In this document: in pieces, positions 54,782 through 62,697 of the stretch
Layout of the letters: every line of letters starts with the position of its first letter
Numbering within the stretch: position 1 is the first letter of the stretch
Source of the DNA: Candidatus Peregrinibacteria bacterium
GTDB taxonomy: Bacteria; Patescibacteriota; Gracilibacteria; UBA1369; LOWO2-01-FULL-3
Assembly (NCBI GenBank): GCA_018654255.1
Contig: JABILX010000002.1
Coordinates: 1 to 64,000, forward strand
DNA length: 64,000 bases
Direction: 5' to 3'
Program-made: the position numbers and the translations under genes
Notes under the pieces: model-generated
The model's input: only the letters and a program-made list of their open reading frames with translations
Told to the model about the DNA's origin: nothing
Database searches by the model: none

Positions 54782-55504
54782 ATGACAGAAGCCCTGCTGG
54801 AACAATACAAATTGTTACTAGAAAAATTAGATCAAGCTTGCGAAAAAACGATGCAAGACTGCAAAGACATTCCGTGCCGCAAAGGCTGCTGCGACTGTTG
54901 CAAACAGATGTTCCCTCTTTCTTTGATTGAAGCCTTTTATATAAGCGAAGGAATTAAATCCCTCGACCGAAAAACTCGAAGAGAACTCCAACGCCAAGCT
55001 GAAAAAGTCCTACCAATCTTGGCCAAACTCGACCTCAAACAATTCGAAATTTCATCAAGCTCACTAGAAGACATAGCACAAGCCCGCAACTCAATAACCA
55101 CCTCTCTTCAATCAACAAATCTCGACTGCCCACTACTCGACGCAGACATATGCAAAATCTACGATCACAGAAACCACGACTGCAGAATCCACGGAGTATC
55201 TTTCGATCCACAAACAAACGAAATCATTGGATGTCACCGTCACCCAAAAATATTCTCAACAGCTCCAAAAAAGGGTCAATTCATAGGAAAAGCAGTCACA
55301 TCAGGATTCCTATACAAAGAAAAATCAAAACTCGACTCCCTCCTAACAGAGTCCCTGAGCCAAGACCCCAATCAAAAATACACTTACTACTTCACGCATC
55401 CATTAAAACCAATTCTAGAAGATTTCCAAACCTTCAATTGGCAAGAATTTTTTGCATCAAAGCCAAAATCAGAAAGCAAATACTCACTAATCGTCCACAT
55501 CTAA
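54782..55504 (+). CDS. YkgJ-type CxxCxxCC metal-binding protein
   Basis: This 240-residue protein has the mark CRKGCCDCCKQMFPLSLIEA (about residues 35-54) and a second Cys region CPLLDADICKIYDHRNHDC (about 118-136). That is the CxxCxxCC family thought to bind zinc or an iron-sulfur cluster. The role is unknown; relatives occur in many bacteria. A TATAAA six bases ahead of the ATG suggests a transcript with almost no leader. It lies 6 bases upstream of the FtsQ-like gene, so both are probably one unit. Confidence 0.7.
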   Translation: MTEALLEQYKLLLEKLDQACEKTMQDCKDIPCRKGCCDCCKQMFPLSLIEAFYISEGIKSLDRKTRRELQRQAEKVLPILAKLDLKQFEISSSSLEDIAQARNSITTSLQSTNLDCPLLDADICKIYDHRNHDCRIHGVSFDPQTNEIIGCHRHPKIFSTAPKKGQFIGKAVTSGFLYKEKSKLDSLLTESLSQDPNQKYTYYFTHPLKPILEDFQTFNWQEFFASKPKSESKYSLIVHI

Positions 55505-55510
55505 AACAAG

Positions 55511-56437
55511 ATGTTCAACAAACGCAAACTCGCAACAAAAAAAGGATTCAAATATCAATACGGCAAAAGCCCCGTCCTTCACCGAACAATAAAAAACTCC
55601 AAGAAAACACTCAGGACAAACGGCCCAACCAGCTTTCACACAAGAAAAAGAAAACGCATCTCACTCTCATCATTAGTCCCAAAAATCCCAAACAAATTAA
55701 AACGTCTATCAATCATACTCGGGATTCTGATCATCATCTTCAGCACAATTTATCTAATCGGTTTCTCAAACGTTTTCAATATTGAAAATATCGAAGTCTC
55801 AACCGATCAAATCACAACAGAAAGCTTGAGCGGCAACATCGTAGACGACCTCAGGATATACAAAGGCAAAAACTTACTTTTCATAAACAAAACCGAGATA
55901 ATCGAACGAATCCAATCCTCTTACCCAGAAATAGAAAACATAGAAGTTAGCAAAGATTTGTTCAGCACCCTGGTTATTTCATTCAGCGAATATCCACCAA
56001 TCGCAAACATAACTAACGTCTCAAACGAAACAAACAAAAAATTCATCGTCAACTCAATCGGATATGTAGTAAAAGAAGACATCGATGACCCAGAACTCCC
56101 TTACATAAAAGTAGTCTCTGACGCCCCTCTAAACACAGACTCAACAGTAATAGACCAAGAGAAAATCGAATACATACTAGGGTCAAAATATTACTTCGAA
56201 GAAAAGTTCGGAATGCAAGTGATTGAAGTCGAATACAAGATGATCTCCCGCGAAGTTCATCTCCGAACAGAAAAATATTTCTACATCTGGCTAGACATTC
56301 AAAAACCATATGAACAACAACTCAAAAAACTCAAAAAAGCCCTCGTCAAACTCGACATCTACAACGAGGAACTTTCATACATAGACCTTCGAATAACAGG
56401 AGAAAGCGGTGAGAAAATTATTTACAAGAGAAGGTAA
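55511..56437 (+). CDS. ftsQ: FtsQ/DivIB-like cell division protein
   Basis: This 308-residue protein has a long basic cytoplasmic head (about residues 1-65), one membrane helix (LSIILGILIIIFSTIYLIGF, about 67-86), then a POTRA-like domain (FNIENIEVSTDQITTESLSG and FINKTEIIERIQSSYPEIENIEVS) and the FtsQ-type beta domain. FtsQ links divisome proteins outside the membrane. The basic head is longer than usual. No dcw cluster gene is seen nearby (no murC or ftsA), so it is away from its normal site. Confidence 0.75.
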   Translation: MFNKRKLATKKGFKYQYGKSPVLHRTIKNSKKTLRTNGPTSFHTRKRKRISLSSLVPKIPNKLKRLSIILGILIIIFSTIYLIGFSNVFNIENIEVSTDQITTESLSGNIVDDLRIYKGKNLLFINKTEIIERIQSSYPEIENIEVSKDLFSTLVISFSEYPPIANITNVSNETNKKFIVNSIGYVVKEDIDDPELPYIKVVSDAPLNTDSTVIDQEKIEYILGSKYYFEEKFGMQVIEVEYKMISREVHLRTEKYFYIWLDIQKPYEQQLKKLKKALVKLDIYNEELSYIDLRITGESGEKIIYKRR

Positions 56438-56513
56438 GAAAATACACCAGTTACGCCCCGCAACACCCGCGTCTTTTTGTCAATCTCACTCGGTTCAATC
56501 AATCCCCTTTTTC

Positions 56514-56522
56514 TGGTATAAT
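56514..56522 (+). promoter_or_regulatory. Extended -10 promoter (TGGTATAAT)
   Basis: TGGTATAAT, 31 bases before the ATG at 56554. Confidence 0.55.
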
Positions 56523-56553
56523 TTATGTACAAAATAAAAATAAACAATACCCT

Positions 56554-57132
56554 ATGTCACAAGCTTCAAAACTGGCTCTTATCAAAGAAATGATCGATTC
56601 TGCTGAATCAAGTATTCGAAGTGCGAAACAAATGGTAAACGAACTTGTCGGATCAAACGGAAAAAACTCATTCGCAAAAAAAGCAGAACTTTTGACAGAC
56701 TACACTTCAGATAGCTCTGAAGAATCTGAAGGAGACAAAATAATAGAGGGCGTTTTTGACGGAGACAAAATGACAGACTCAACCGAAAAAGAATACCCAG
56801 TACCAGCAAACTACGCTTCAAAATCAAAATTAGTTCCAGGCGACGTCCTAAAACTCACCGTAAAAGAAGACGGATCGTTCTTATTCAAACAAATAGGACC
56901 TGTCGACAGAAAAAAAGTGATAGGAACTCTTACCTACGAAGACGGAAAATACAAAGTAATCGCAAGCGGAAAAGCATATCAAACTCTCTTGGCATCAGTC
57001 ACGTATCACAAGGCTGAAATAGGAGATAAAATAACTCTCGTAGTACCTGAAAATGAGGAATCTGAATGGGGAGCAATTGAAAATGTTCTCCCAGCAAATG
57101 CAAGCGACATTGACCTCGAAGGAGAATTCTAA
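56554..57132 (+). CDS. Hypothetical protein with helical start and small barrel
   Basis: This 192-residue protein has a helical N-terminus (KLALIKEMIDSAESSIRSAKQ), a flexible middle, then a beta-rich end (KLVPGDVLKLTVKEDGSFLF, KVIGTLTYEDGKYKVIASG, IGDKITLVVPENEES). I do not know its function. The Gly-Asp turns are like small RNA- or ligand-binding barrels. It has its own extended -10 box. It lies 18 bases ahead of the Pro-rich membrane protein and may share its transcript. Confidence 0.55.
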   Translation: MSQASKLALIKEMIDSAESSIRSAKQMVNELVGSNGKNSFAKKAELLTDYTSDSSEESEGDKIIEGVFDGDKMTDSTEKEYPVPANYASKSKLVPGDVLKLTVKEDGSFLFKQIGPVDRKKVIGTLTYEDGKYKVIASGKAYQTLLASVTYHKAEIGDKITLVVPENEESEWGAIENVLPANASDIDLEGEF

Positions 57133-57150
57133 AACTAACAATTAAAAATC

Positions 57151-57828
57151 ATGGATAACAATCAAGACCCACAACAACCAGCTCAACCAGGGACAACGCC
57201 ACCACCTGCAGCAATGCCAGGACAAGAATTACCTACTCAGCCTGCAGCGATGCCAGGACAAGAATTGCCTACTCAGCCTGCAGCAGTCCCAGAGCCAGCA
57301 GTAATACCAACTCCAGAAGCACCAGCAGTGCCAGAAGTCCCACCAACTACAGATATCCCACAACCAGAAGTTGCTCCACCAGAAGGAGAAATGAAAAGCT
57401 TGGAAGAAATTTCAGGAATAAAAGCTCAAATCGAATACACTGCGTCTCCACTCAAAACTCCAACACAAGCTCCAGATGCAGAAGCTCCAGAAGGAAAAAG
57501 CAAAGCAGACACCTATTCAAAACTCACAAGAATAGTCTTACCAGTAGTAGTATCTCTCGCAATCATAGCTGTTGGATACGTAGCATACTCATTGTTTCTA
57601 AGAGGAGCTCCAGACACAACAGTCGAAACAGAATCAGACACACCACCTGCCTTGAACCTAGCACCACCAGAAGAAGATATTTTGGAGGAAGACATTCCAG
57701 TCAACTTGGATGAAGACAAATTAGAAGATGCCATAAAGGAAGGACTTGAACCTGAAGAACCTGAAGCACTTGAAGAACCTACCACACCATCTACTCCAAA
57801 AGCTCCAAGTATAAAGCCAAAACAATAA
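57151..57828 (+). CDS. Pro-rich single-pass membrane protein
   Basis: This 225-residue protein has a Pro/Ala/Gln-rich cytoplasmic part with two nearly identical copies of PAAMPGQELPTQ (residues 20-45). One membrane helix follows (IVLPVVVSLAIIAVGYVAYSLFL, about 128-150), then an acidic, Pro-rich outer tail (EEPTTPSTPKAPSIKPKQ). There is no domain that I know. Similar proteins in reduced genomes may tether envelope parts. It lies in a row with 56554 and the dus gene (38 bases downstream). Confidence 0.55.
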   Translation: MDNNQDPQQPAQPGTTPPPAAMPGQELPTQPAAMPGQELPTQPAAVPEPAVIPTPEAPAVPEVPPTTDIPQPEVAPPEGEMKSLEEISGIKAQIEYTASPLKTPTQAPDAEAPEGKSKADTYSKLTRIVLPVVVSLAIIAVGYVAYSLFLRGAPDTTVETESDTPPALNLAPPEEDILEEDIPVNLDEDKLEDAIKEGLEPEEPEALEEPTTPSTPKAPSIKPKQ

Positions 57829-57866
57829 AAAGCTGATACAATCAGCCCGTTACTGTTTTTTGTCAT

Positions 57867-58847
57867 ATGCCAAACAAATTCTCCTGGAAAAAACTCGAAA
57901 AACCGTTTGTATGTCTCGCCCCAATGGCAGGTTATACAGATTCAGCATATAGACAGATCGTGAAAGGCATCGCCCCAAAGACAATCTGTTATTCTGAATT
58001 AACAAGTATAAACGCCCTCGAACACGGATCGAAAAAAACAGAGAAAATGCTCGAAATCCAACCTGTAGAACATCCAATCATAATGCAACTTTTCGGCAAC
58101 GATCCTGACTACTTCGTACAGGCTAGCAAAAAATTAGAAAAAGCTGGCGCAGACGGAATAGATATAAACATGGGATGTCCCGCTCCAAAAATCACAAAAA
58201 GCTGCTACGGATCCGCAATACTAAAAGACCCCGCTCTCGCAGGTCGAATAGTAGAAGCCCTCTCAAAATCAACCTCCCTCCCCATATCTGTAAAAATGAG
58301 AATTGGCTACTCAAAATATGAAGAAAAACACTTTGTAAAAATAATCGAAACAATACAAAAAGCAGGAGCATCAGCAATAACAATCCACGGACGCACAACC
58401 TCCCAAGCATATTCAGGTGAAGCAGACTTCGAGCCAATATATCTAGCAAAATCAATCCTGAAGATACCTGTAATAGGAAATGGAGACATTGATTCTCCAG
58501 AAAAAGCAGTCCAACGCCTAACAAGCCCAGATGGCAAAATAACCCTCGACGGCCTAATGATCGGCCGAGCATCTATAGGAAACCCTTGGTTACTTCAAGA
58601 AATCTTCTCTTCAAAACCTCAACCTGAAAAAACCTTCAAACAAAAACTCCCAACCATAAAACGCCACTTATCTCTCGCAATAAAATTATATGGAGAAAGA
58701 GGTGGATTACTCGAAATGAGAAAACACCTGGCAGGATATATTCATGGGATCCCAAACGCCTCTAAATATAGGCAAAAAATCATGCAATCAGAAAGCCAAA
58801 AAGACGTATTAAAAACCCTCAGCGAAATCGCCAAAGAAATCGCCTAA
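57867..58847 (+). CDS. dus: tRNA-dihydrouridine synthase
   Basis: This 326-residue flavoprotein has LAPMAGYTDSAYRQ at the start, INMGCPAPKITKSCYGSAIL (the active Cys is the one in the KSCYGS turn), VKMRIGY, ITIHGRT, VIGNGDID and GLMIGRASIGNPW. These are the FMN- and tRNA-binding marks of the Dus family. It reduces uridine in the D-loop. The order and length are normal. Which Dus subgroup it is cannot be decided by eye. Confidence 0.92.
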   Translation: MPNKFSWKKLEKPFVCLAPMAGYTDSAYRQIVKGIAPKTICYSELTSINALEHGSKKTEKMLEIQPVEHPIIMQLFGNDPDYFVQASKKLEKAGADGIDINMGCPAPKITKSCYGSAILKDPALAGRIVEALSKSTSLPISVKMRIGYSKYEEKHFVKIIETIQKAGASAITIHGRTTSQAYSGEADFEPIYLAKSILKIPVIGNGDIDSPEKAVQRLTSPDGKITLDGLMIGRASIGNPWLLQEIFSSKPQPEKTFKQKLPTIKRHLSLAIKLYGERGGLLEMRKHLAGYIHGIPNASKYRQKIMQSESQKDVLKTLSEIAKEIA

Positions 58848-58875
58848 AAACCATCCAAAATCACCTTCCAACCCC

Positions 58876-58904
58876 TTGTTCACAGACCTGTTTTATGATA
58901 TAAT
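58876..58904 (+). promoter_or_regulatory. Promoter TTGTTC-17-TATAAT
   Basis: A -35-like TTGTTC at 58876-58881, a 17-base spacer and a perfect TATAAT at 58899-58904 lie before the pilT start at 58931. The transcript would start near 58911 and probably runs through the pilin genes. Confidence 0.65.
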
Positions 58905-58930
58905 AACAGGATAAAAATACAAAAATAAAT

Positions 58931-59974
58931 ATGTATAAATTAGACAAGATATTCAGGACGGCATTGAAATATAAAGCTTCAGATATTTTCATATCTACAG
59001 GAGCTAGACCTGCCATCAGAATAAATGGAGACTTGATTATGGTCGAGGATCATCCAGTCTTGTCGAAGAAAATGGCAGAAGACTATCTTCTTGAGATCTT
59101 GAATGAAAACCAGAAGAAAACTTTTGAACAAACCTTGGACTTGGACTTTTCTATAGATATAGAAGAAATCGCACGTTTCAGGGTAAACATGTTCGTCCAA
59201 AGAAAAGGTATATCTGCCGTTTTTAGGTTGATACCAGACAAAGTGATGACATTAGACGAACTTGGAATGCCAGCGCAGTTAAAGCGCCTTGCAAAGCTCA
59301 AAAAAGGCCTCGTGATCGTAACAGGCCCGACCGGTTCAGGTAAATCAACTACCCTAGCTGCGATATTAAACGAGGTTAACCAAAACGATAGAAAACATAT
59401 CATCACAATCGAAGATCCAATCGAGTTCGTACACAAAAACGCAAAATCAATAGTTCAACAAAGAGAAGTTGGTGTTCACACCACAAGCTTCCAAAAAGCT
59501 TTGAAATCATCTCTTCGTGAAAACCCAGACGTAATCCTACTCGGAGAAATGCGAGACTTGGAAACAATCCAACTTGCAATTACAGCCGCAGAAACAGGTC
59601 AACTGGTGCTAGCAACACTCCACACATCTGGAGCAGCTAACTCAGTAAACAGAATTATCGACGCATTCCCATATGAACAACAAAACCAGATCAGAGCCCA
59701 ACTTTCTGAAAGTTTGGAAGCTGTAATCTGGCAATCATTGATGAGAACAAAAGACAAGAAAGGACGTGTTGCCGGACTAGAAATCATGTTCAACAACAAC
59801 GCGGTTGCGAACATGATCAGAAAACAGGCTACTCACCAATTAGGTTCAGTAATAGAAACGTCAGCCAAAGAAGGAATGCAAACCATGAAAAAAGCTGTCA
59901 CAGACCTTTTCCACGCAGGACTAATTACAGAAGAAACAGCCTTAGAAAATATCCCTAAAGACTTTGAAAAATAA
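58931..59974 (+). CDS. pilT: Pilus retraction ATPase PilT
   Basis: This 347-residue protein has the PilT set: N-terminal domain ASDIFISTGARPAIRI, P-loop GPTGSGKST (132-140), Asp box ITIEDPIEF, Walker B NPDVILLGEMRD and His box LATLHTSGA. The tail MIRKQATHQLGSVIETS aligns with the AIRNLIRE motif that tells PilT from PilB. It powers pulling of type IV pili or of related filaments. The TAA overlaps the ATG of the next gene (TAATG), so the pilin-like row is coupled to it. No pilB or pilC is seen here. Confidence 0.92.
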   Translation: MYKLDKIFRTALKYKASDIFISTGARPAIRINGDLIMVEDHPVLSKKMAEDYLLEILNENQKKTFEQTLDLDFSIDIEEIARFRVNMFVQRKGISAVFRLIPDKVMTLDELGMPAQLKRLAKLKKGLVIVTGPTGSGKSTTLAAILNEVNQNDRKHIITIEDPIEFVHKNAKSIVQQREVGVHTTSFQKALKSSLRENPDVILLGEMRDLETIQLAITAAETGQLVLATLHTSGAANSVNRIIDAFPYEQQNQIRAQLSESLEAVIWQSLMRTKDKKGRVAGLEIMFNNNAVANMIRKQATHQLGSVIETSAKEGMQTMKKAVTDLFHAGLITEETALENIPKDFEK

Positions 59975-60492
59975 TGAGAAACATAATTAAAAAATTAGTA
60001 GCATCGATTATAGTAGCAGGTCTCCTTCTAGGAGCTTCAAGTATAGCATTTGCTGCAGACACAGCTACAGAAAGCATCAACGCTCTTAAAAACCTAGAAT
60101 TCAACGTCAACCAACATCTGAACTTGGGACAATCATGTGAAGACAGCGACGACTGCCCCATCAAATCAGACGGAGAGCACTATGCCTGTACAAACAACCT
60201 CTGCGACGTACAACAACAATCATACTTCGGAGATGACGCTACAGATGACAGAAGAACAGCTTTCCCAATATTTCGCTTCATACTAGACGTAATTGAAACA
60301 TTAACAAAAATATCAGGAACAATCGCAGTGATCATGCTGATCCTCACGGGATTTGTAATGATCTTCTCTCAAGGAAACCAAAACATGTTGGAAAAAGCAA
60401 AACAAATGTTCCTATACTCAGTCTTGGGAATAATTATAATCCTGCTTTCATACGTAATGGTAACCTTGGTACAAAGCATATTCACCCTATAA
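59974..60492 (+). CDS. Pilin-like protein 1 (TrbC/VirB2 type)
   Basis: This 172-residue protein has a signal peptide (KKLVASIIVAGLLLGASSIAFA) and a Cys-containing outer piece with CEDSDDCPIKSDGEHYACTNNLC (four Cys, likely two disulfides). Two membrane helices follow (about 105-130 and 145-170) around the loop FSQGNQNMLEKAKQMF. The two-helix pair with a polar loop and lysines is like VirB2/TrbC pilins. It starts in the PilT stop (TAATG). It is probably one subunit of a conjugative or secretion pilus; such rows are known from Patescibacteria genomes, as I recall. Confidence 0.7.
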   Translation: MRNIIKKLVASIIVAGLLLGASSIAFAADTATESINALKNLEFNVNQHLNLGQSCEDSDDCPIKSDGEHYACTNNLCDVQQQSYFGDDATDDRRTAFPIFRFILDVIETLTKISGTIAVIMLILTGFVMIFSQGNQNMLEKAKQMFLYSVLGIIIILLSYVMVTLVQSIFTL

Positions 60493-60500
60493 ATTTAAAA

Positions 60501-61397
60501 ATGATCGCAAAAATCAAACAAAAAGTTGGAATAATCCTATCAGCAACAATACTAGCTGTGATGCTCAGTGCATTTTCAACTCCATTTGTCGCAAGCGCAG
60601 CAGATTGTCCCATCGACAACTTTGACACCCCAGTAGACGTCGAAAATCAAACATCAGCTTTGAGCGATGCAGCGTTGATTCAGTGTATTAGTGATGCACA
60701 AATTGACGCTGATCTATGCGATGGCACTACGACCAGCGACGAATGCCAAAATAAAATAAAATCACTAATCAGCCTCCAAAATGAAGAAAATGCAAGACTA
60801 GTTACAGACAAGATAACTACATACATGAAAGAAACTCTCGAAATCACAGATATGTTCGAATTAAGTAACAGATGTATCGTAGATACCGATTCAGGCGTAA
60901 TCACCGTGATAGTAGAAGAAGTTATCGAAAGCGATCTCGTCGGCACAGATGACACAGAAGTCAAAAACTGTGTGCGAAATACATTTTGCACACTTGACGA
61001 CACAGAAGGGTCAAAGGAAGGCATCGAATGTGTAACAGTCCTATTAAACGACGCAACAAAATGCTCACCAAACGCAAGAGCCTCAATAGAAGCCAACACC
61101 AATGAAAAAAGCTCACTCCACTGCCAACCTGTTCAAGTATTCATTTCAAAAAATGGAACAGACTTACTCTTCCTATACATCGGCACAATATACAGATGGG
61201 CAGCAAGTATAGTTGGGATCATAGCAGTTCTAGTGATTGTAATTTCGGGAATACAAATCTCAGCAGCCGCAGGCGAACAACAAGCAGTAACAAACGCAAA
61301 AACAAGAATAATGCAATCAATCGGAGGATTAGCACTTTTATTCCTATCGGGAATCATACTTTACACAATTAACCCAACATTCTTTACAGCAACATAA
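60501..61397 (+). CDS. Pilin-like protein 2, with a Cys-rich outer domain
   Basis: This 298-residue protein has a signal peptide (ILSATILAVMLSAFSTPFVASAA), then an outer domain of about 170 residues with many cysteines (CPIDNF, CDGTTTSDEC, CVRNTFC, CVTVLL). The same two-helix pilin ending (IVGIIAVLVIVISGIQISAAAG, IGGLALLFLSGIILYTI) with loop GEQQAVTNAKTRIMQ follows. It is longer than the other pilins by this domain. It could be the tip or adhesive subunit. The cysteines are likely to be in disulfides outside the cell. Confidence 0.65.
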   Translation: MIAKIKQKVGIILSATILAVMLSAFSTPFVASAADCPIDNFDTPVDVENQTSALSDAALIQCISDAQIDADLCDGTTTSDECQNKIKSLISLQNEENARLVTDKITTYMKETLEITDMFELSNRCIVDTDSGVITVIVEEVIESDLVGTDDTEVKNCVRNTFCTLDDTEGSKEGIECVTVLLNDATKCSPNARASIEANTNEKSSLHCQPVQVFISKNGTDLLFLYIGTIYRWAASIVGIIAVLVIVISGIQISAAAGEQQAVTNAKTRIMQSIGGLALLFLSGIILYTINPTFFTAT

Positions 61398-61843
61398 TGA
61401 TTAAACGCATAACAACAATTCTACTAACTCTAATATTAGCAACCCAGCTACTAGCTTTGCCAGTTCACGCAGTCCACACGACAAACACAACAGACACCCA
61501 CACAGACACATTGATAGCTGATGCTAACAGCAACAAACTCATTATCCCAAAACCAGACCCACTCCCAGGAGTAAGCACAGATCAACAAGGAACCCCAGGA
61601 GGAGTCAAAAAATGGTTCACAGAAGTAATACTTCCAAATTGGACAAAGGGAATAGTTGGATTCGTAGCAATGCTATCACTACTAATGCTTGTAATAAGCG
61701 GATTTAGATACCTAACATCATACGGAAACGAAGAAACAGCTGGAGCCGCAAAAAAGATGGCAATTTATTCTCTCGTAGCGCTATTGCTTACCCTATTCTC
61801 ATACACAATCGTATCAATAATCGTAAACATCGAATTTGCATAA
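61397..61843 (+). CDS. Pilin-like protein 3
   Basis: This 148-residue protein has a signal peptide (TTILLTLILATQLLALPVHAV), a Thr/Asp-rich outer part and two helices: GIVGFVAMLSLLMLVISGF and AIYSLVALLLTLFSYTIVSI. The loop TSYGNEETAGAAKKM is shared with pilin 4. The start is coupled to the previous stop by TAATG. It is the shape of a VirB2/TrbC pilin. Its row position next to PilT supports a pilus role. Confidence 0.7.
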   Translation: MIKRITTILLTLILATQLLALPVHAVHTTNTTDTHTDTLIADANSNKLIIPKPDPLPGVSTDQQGTPGGVKKWFTEVILPNWTKGIVGFVAMLSLLMLVISGFRYLTSYGNEETAGAAKKMAIYSLVALLLTLFSYTIVSIIVNIEFA

Positions 61844-62267
61844 ACAAATCAAAAAATTAGCAGCATTACTACTCCTTGGGATAACACTCTCAATAACAGT
61901 AGTAAACACAGCATTAGCTATAAACGTAGATGAATGGTTACCATCGTATGATTTAGAAAATAATGATGGATCAACCACCCCAGAATTATCATCACTCACA
62001 GAAAAATTAGCTCAATACGAAAACCTACCAAAACCAGAATTAAATGACCTATTTATAACAGCAATAAGAACAATCCTATTCCTAGCGGGAGCAATGGTTA
62101 CAGTAGGAATAATTGTATCAGGAATATTCTTCCTAACATCAGCAGGAAACGAAGAAGGCCAAACAAAAGCAAAAAAAATCCTAGGTTATCTAGGAATCGG
62201 AATCATAATTATTTCAGTTTCATACGCAATAGTGTCAGGCATACTAGAAATCAACCTGTTTAACTAA
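61836..62267 (+). CDS. Pilin-like protein 4 (TTG start)
   Basis: This 143-residue protein starts with TTG at 61836 (HKQIKKLAALLLLG follows). That overlaps the previous gene by 8 bases and gives a normal signal peptide; no ATG serves as well. It has two helices (ILFLAGAMVTVGIIVSGIFFL; YLGIGIIIISVSYAIVSGI) and the loop TSAGNEEGQTKAKK, which matches pilin 3 (GNEE). So it is a duplicate of that type. It is followed by TAATG coupling. Confidence 0.7.
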   Translation: MHKQIKKLAALLLLGITLSITVVNTALAINVDEWLPSYDLENNDGSTTPELSSLTEKLAQYENLPKPELNDLFITAIRTILFLAGAMVTVGIIVSGIFFLTSAGNEEGQTKAKKILGYLGIGIIIISVSYAIVSGILEINLFN

Positions 62268-62689
62268 TGAAAAAACAAATCAAAAAATTCGGATCAATCA
62301 TATTACTAGCTTTAATAGCAAGTTTGATGTTCTCAGGAGTAGCAGACGCAGTTTATCAAATCCCACAAGAGTTCATGCCTGAAAACAATCCTTTGAATAT
62401 CATCGGAGACAGCAACGACAAAGACGCAGGAACATACGTATTCCTTGTAGTACTTCAAATAATTGCAGGCTCACTTCTCTACTTTGCAGCACCACTCGCA
62501 GTCTTATCAATCGCTTTGATAGGATTTGACCTAGCTCTAAACAGCGGAAACCCAGAAAAAGTAGAAACACAGAAAAAACGTCTAACCTGGGTAATACTAG
62601 GATTACTAACAATAATCCTTTCATACGGACTCGTAAGAATCGCTATAGGATTCCTGGGAGAATTATTCGGTGCAGGGACCGGAGCTTAA
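62267..62689 (+). CDS. Pilin-like protein 5
   Basis: This 140-residue protein has a signal peptide (KKFGSIILLALIASLMFSGVADA) and two helices (LLYFAAPLAVLSIALIGFDL; LTWVILGLLTIILSYGLVRIAI) around the loop NSGNPEKVETQKKR. It lacks the longer outer parts of pilins 1-3. It is coupled to pilin 4 by TAATG. It ends the row, 8 bases from the converging metG. Confidence 0.7.
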   Translation: MKKQIKKFGSIILLALIASLMFSGVADAVYQIPQEFMPENNPLNIIGDSNDKDAGTYVFLVVLQIIAGSLLYFAAPLAVLSIALIGFDLALNSGNPEKVETQKKRLTWVILGLLTIILSYGLVRIAIGFLGELFGAGTGA

Positions 62690-62697
62690 ACAACGAC

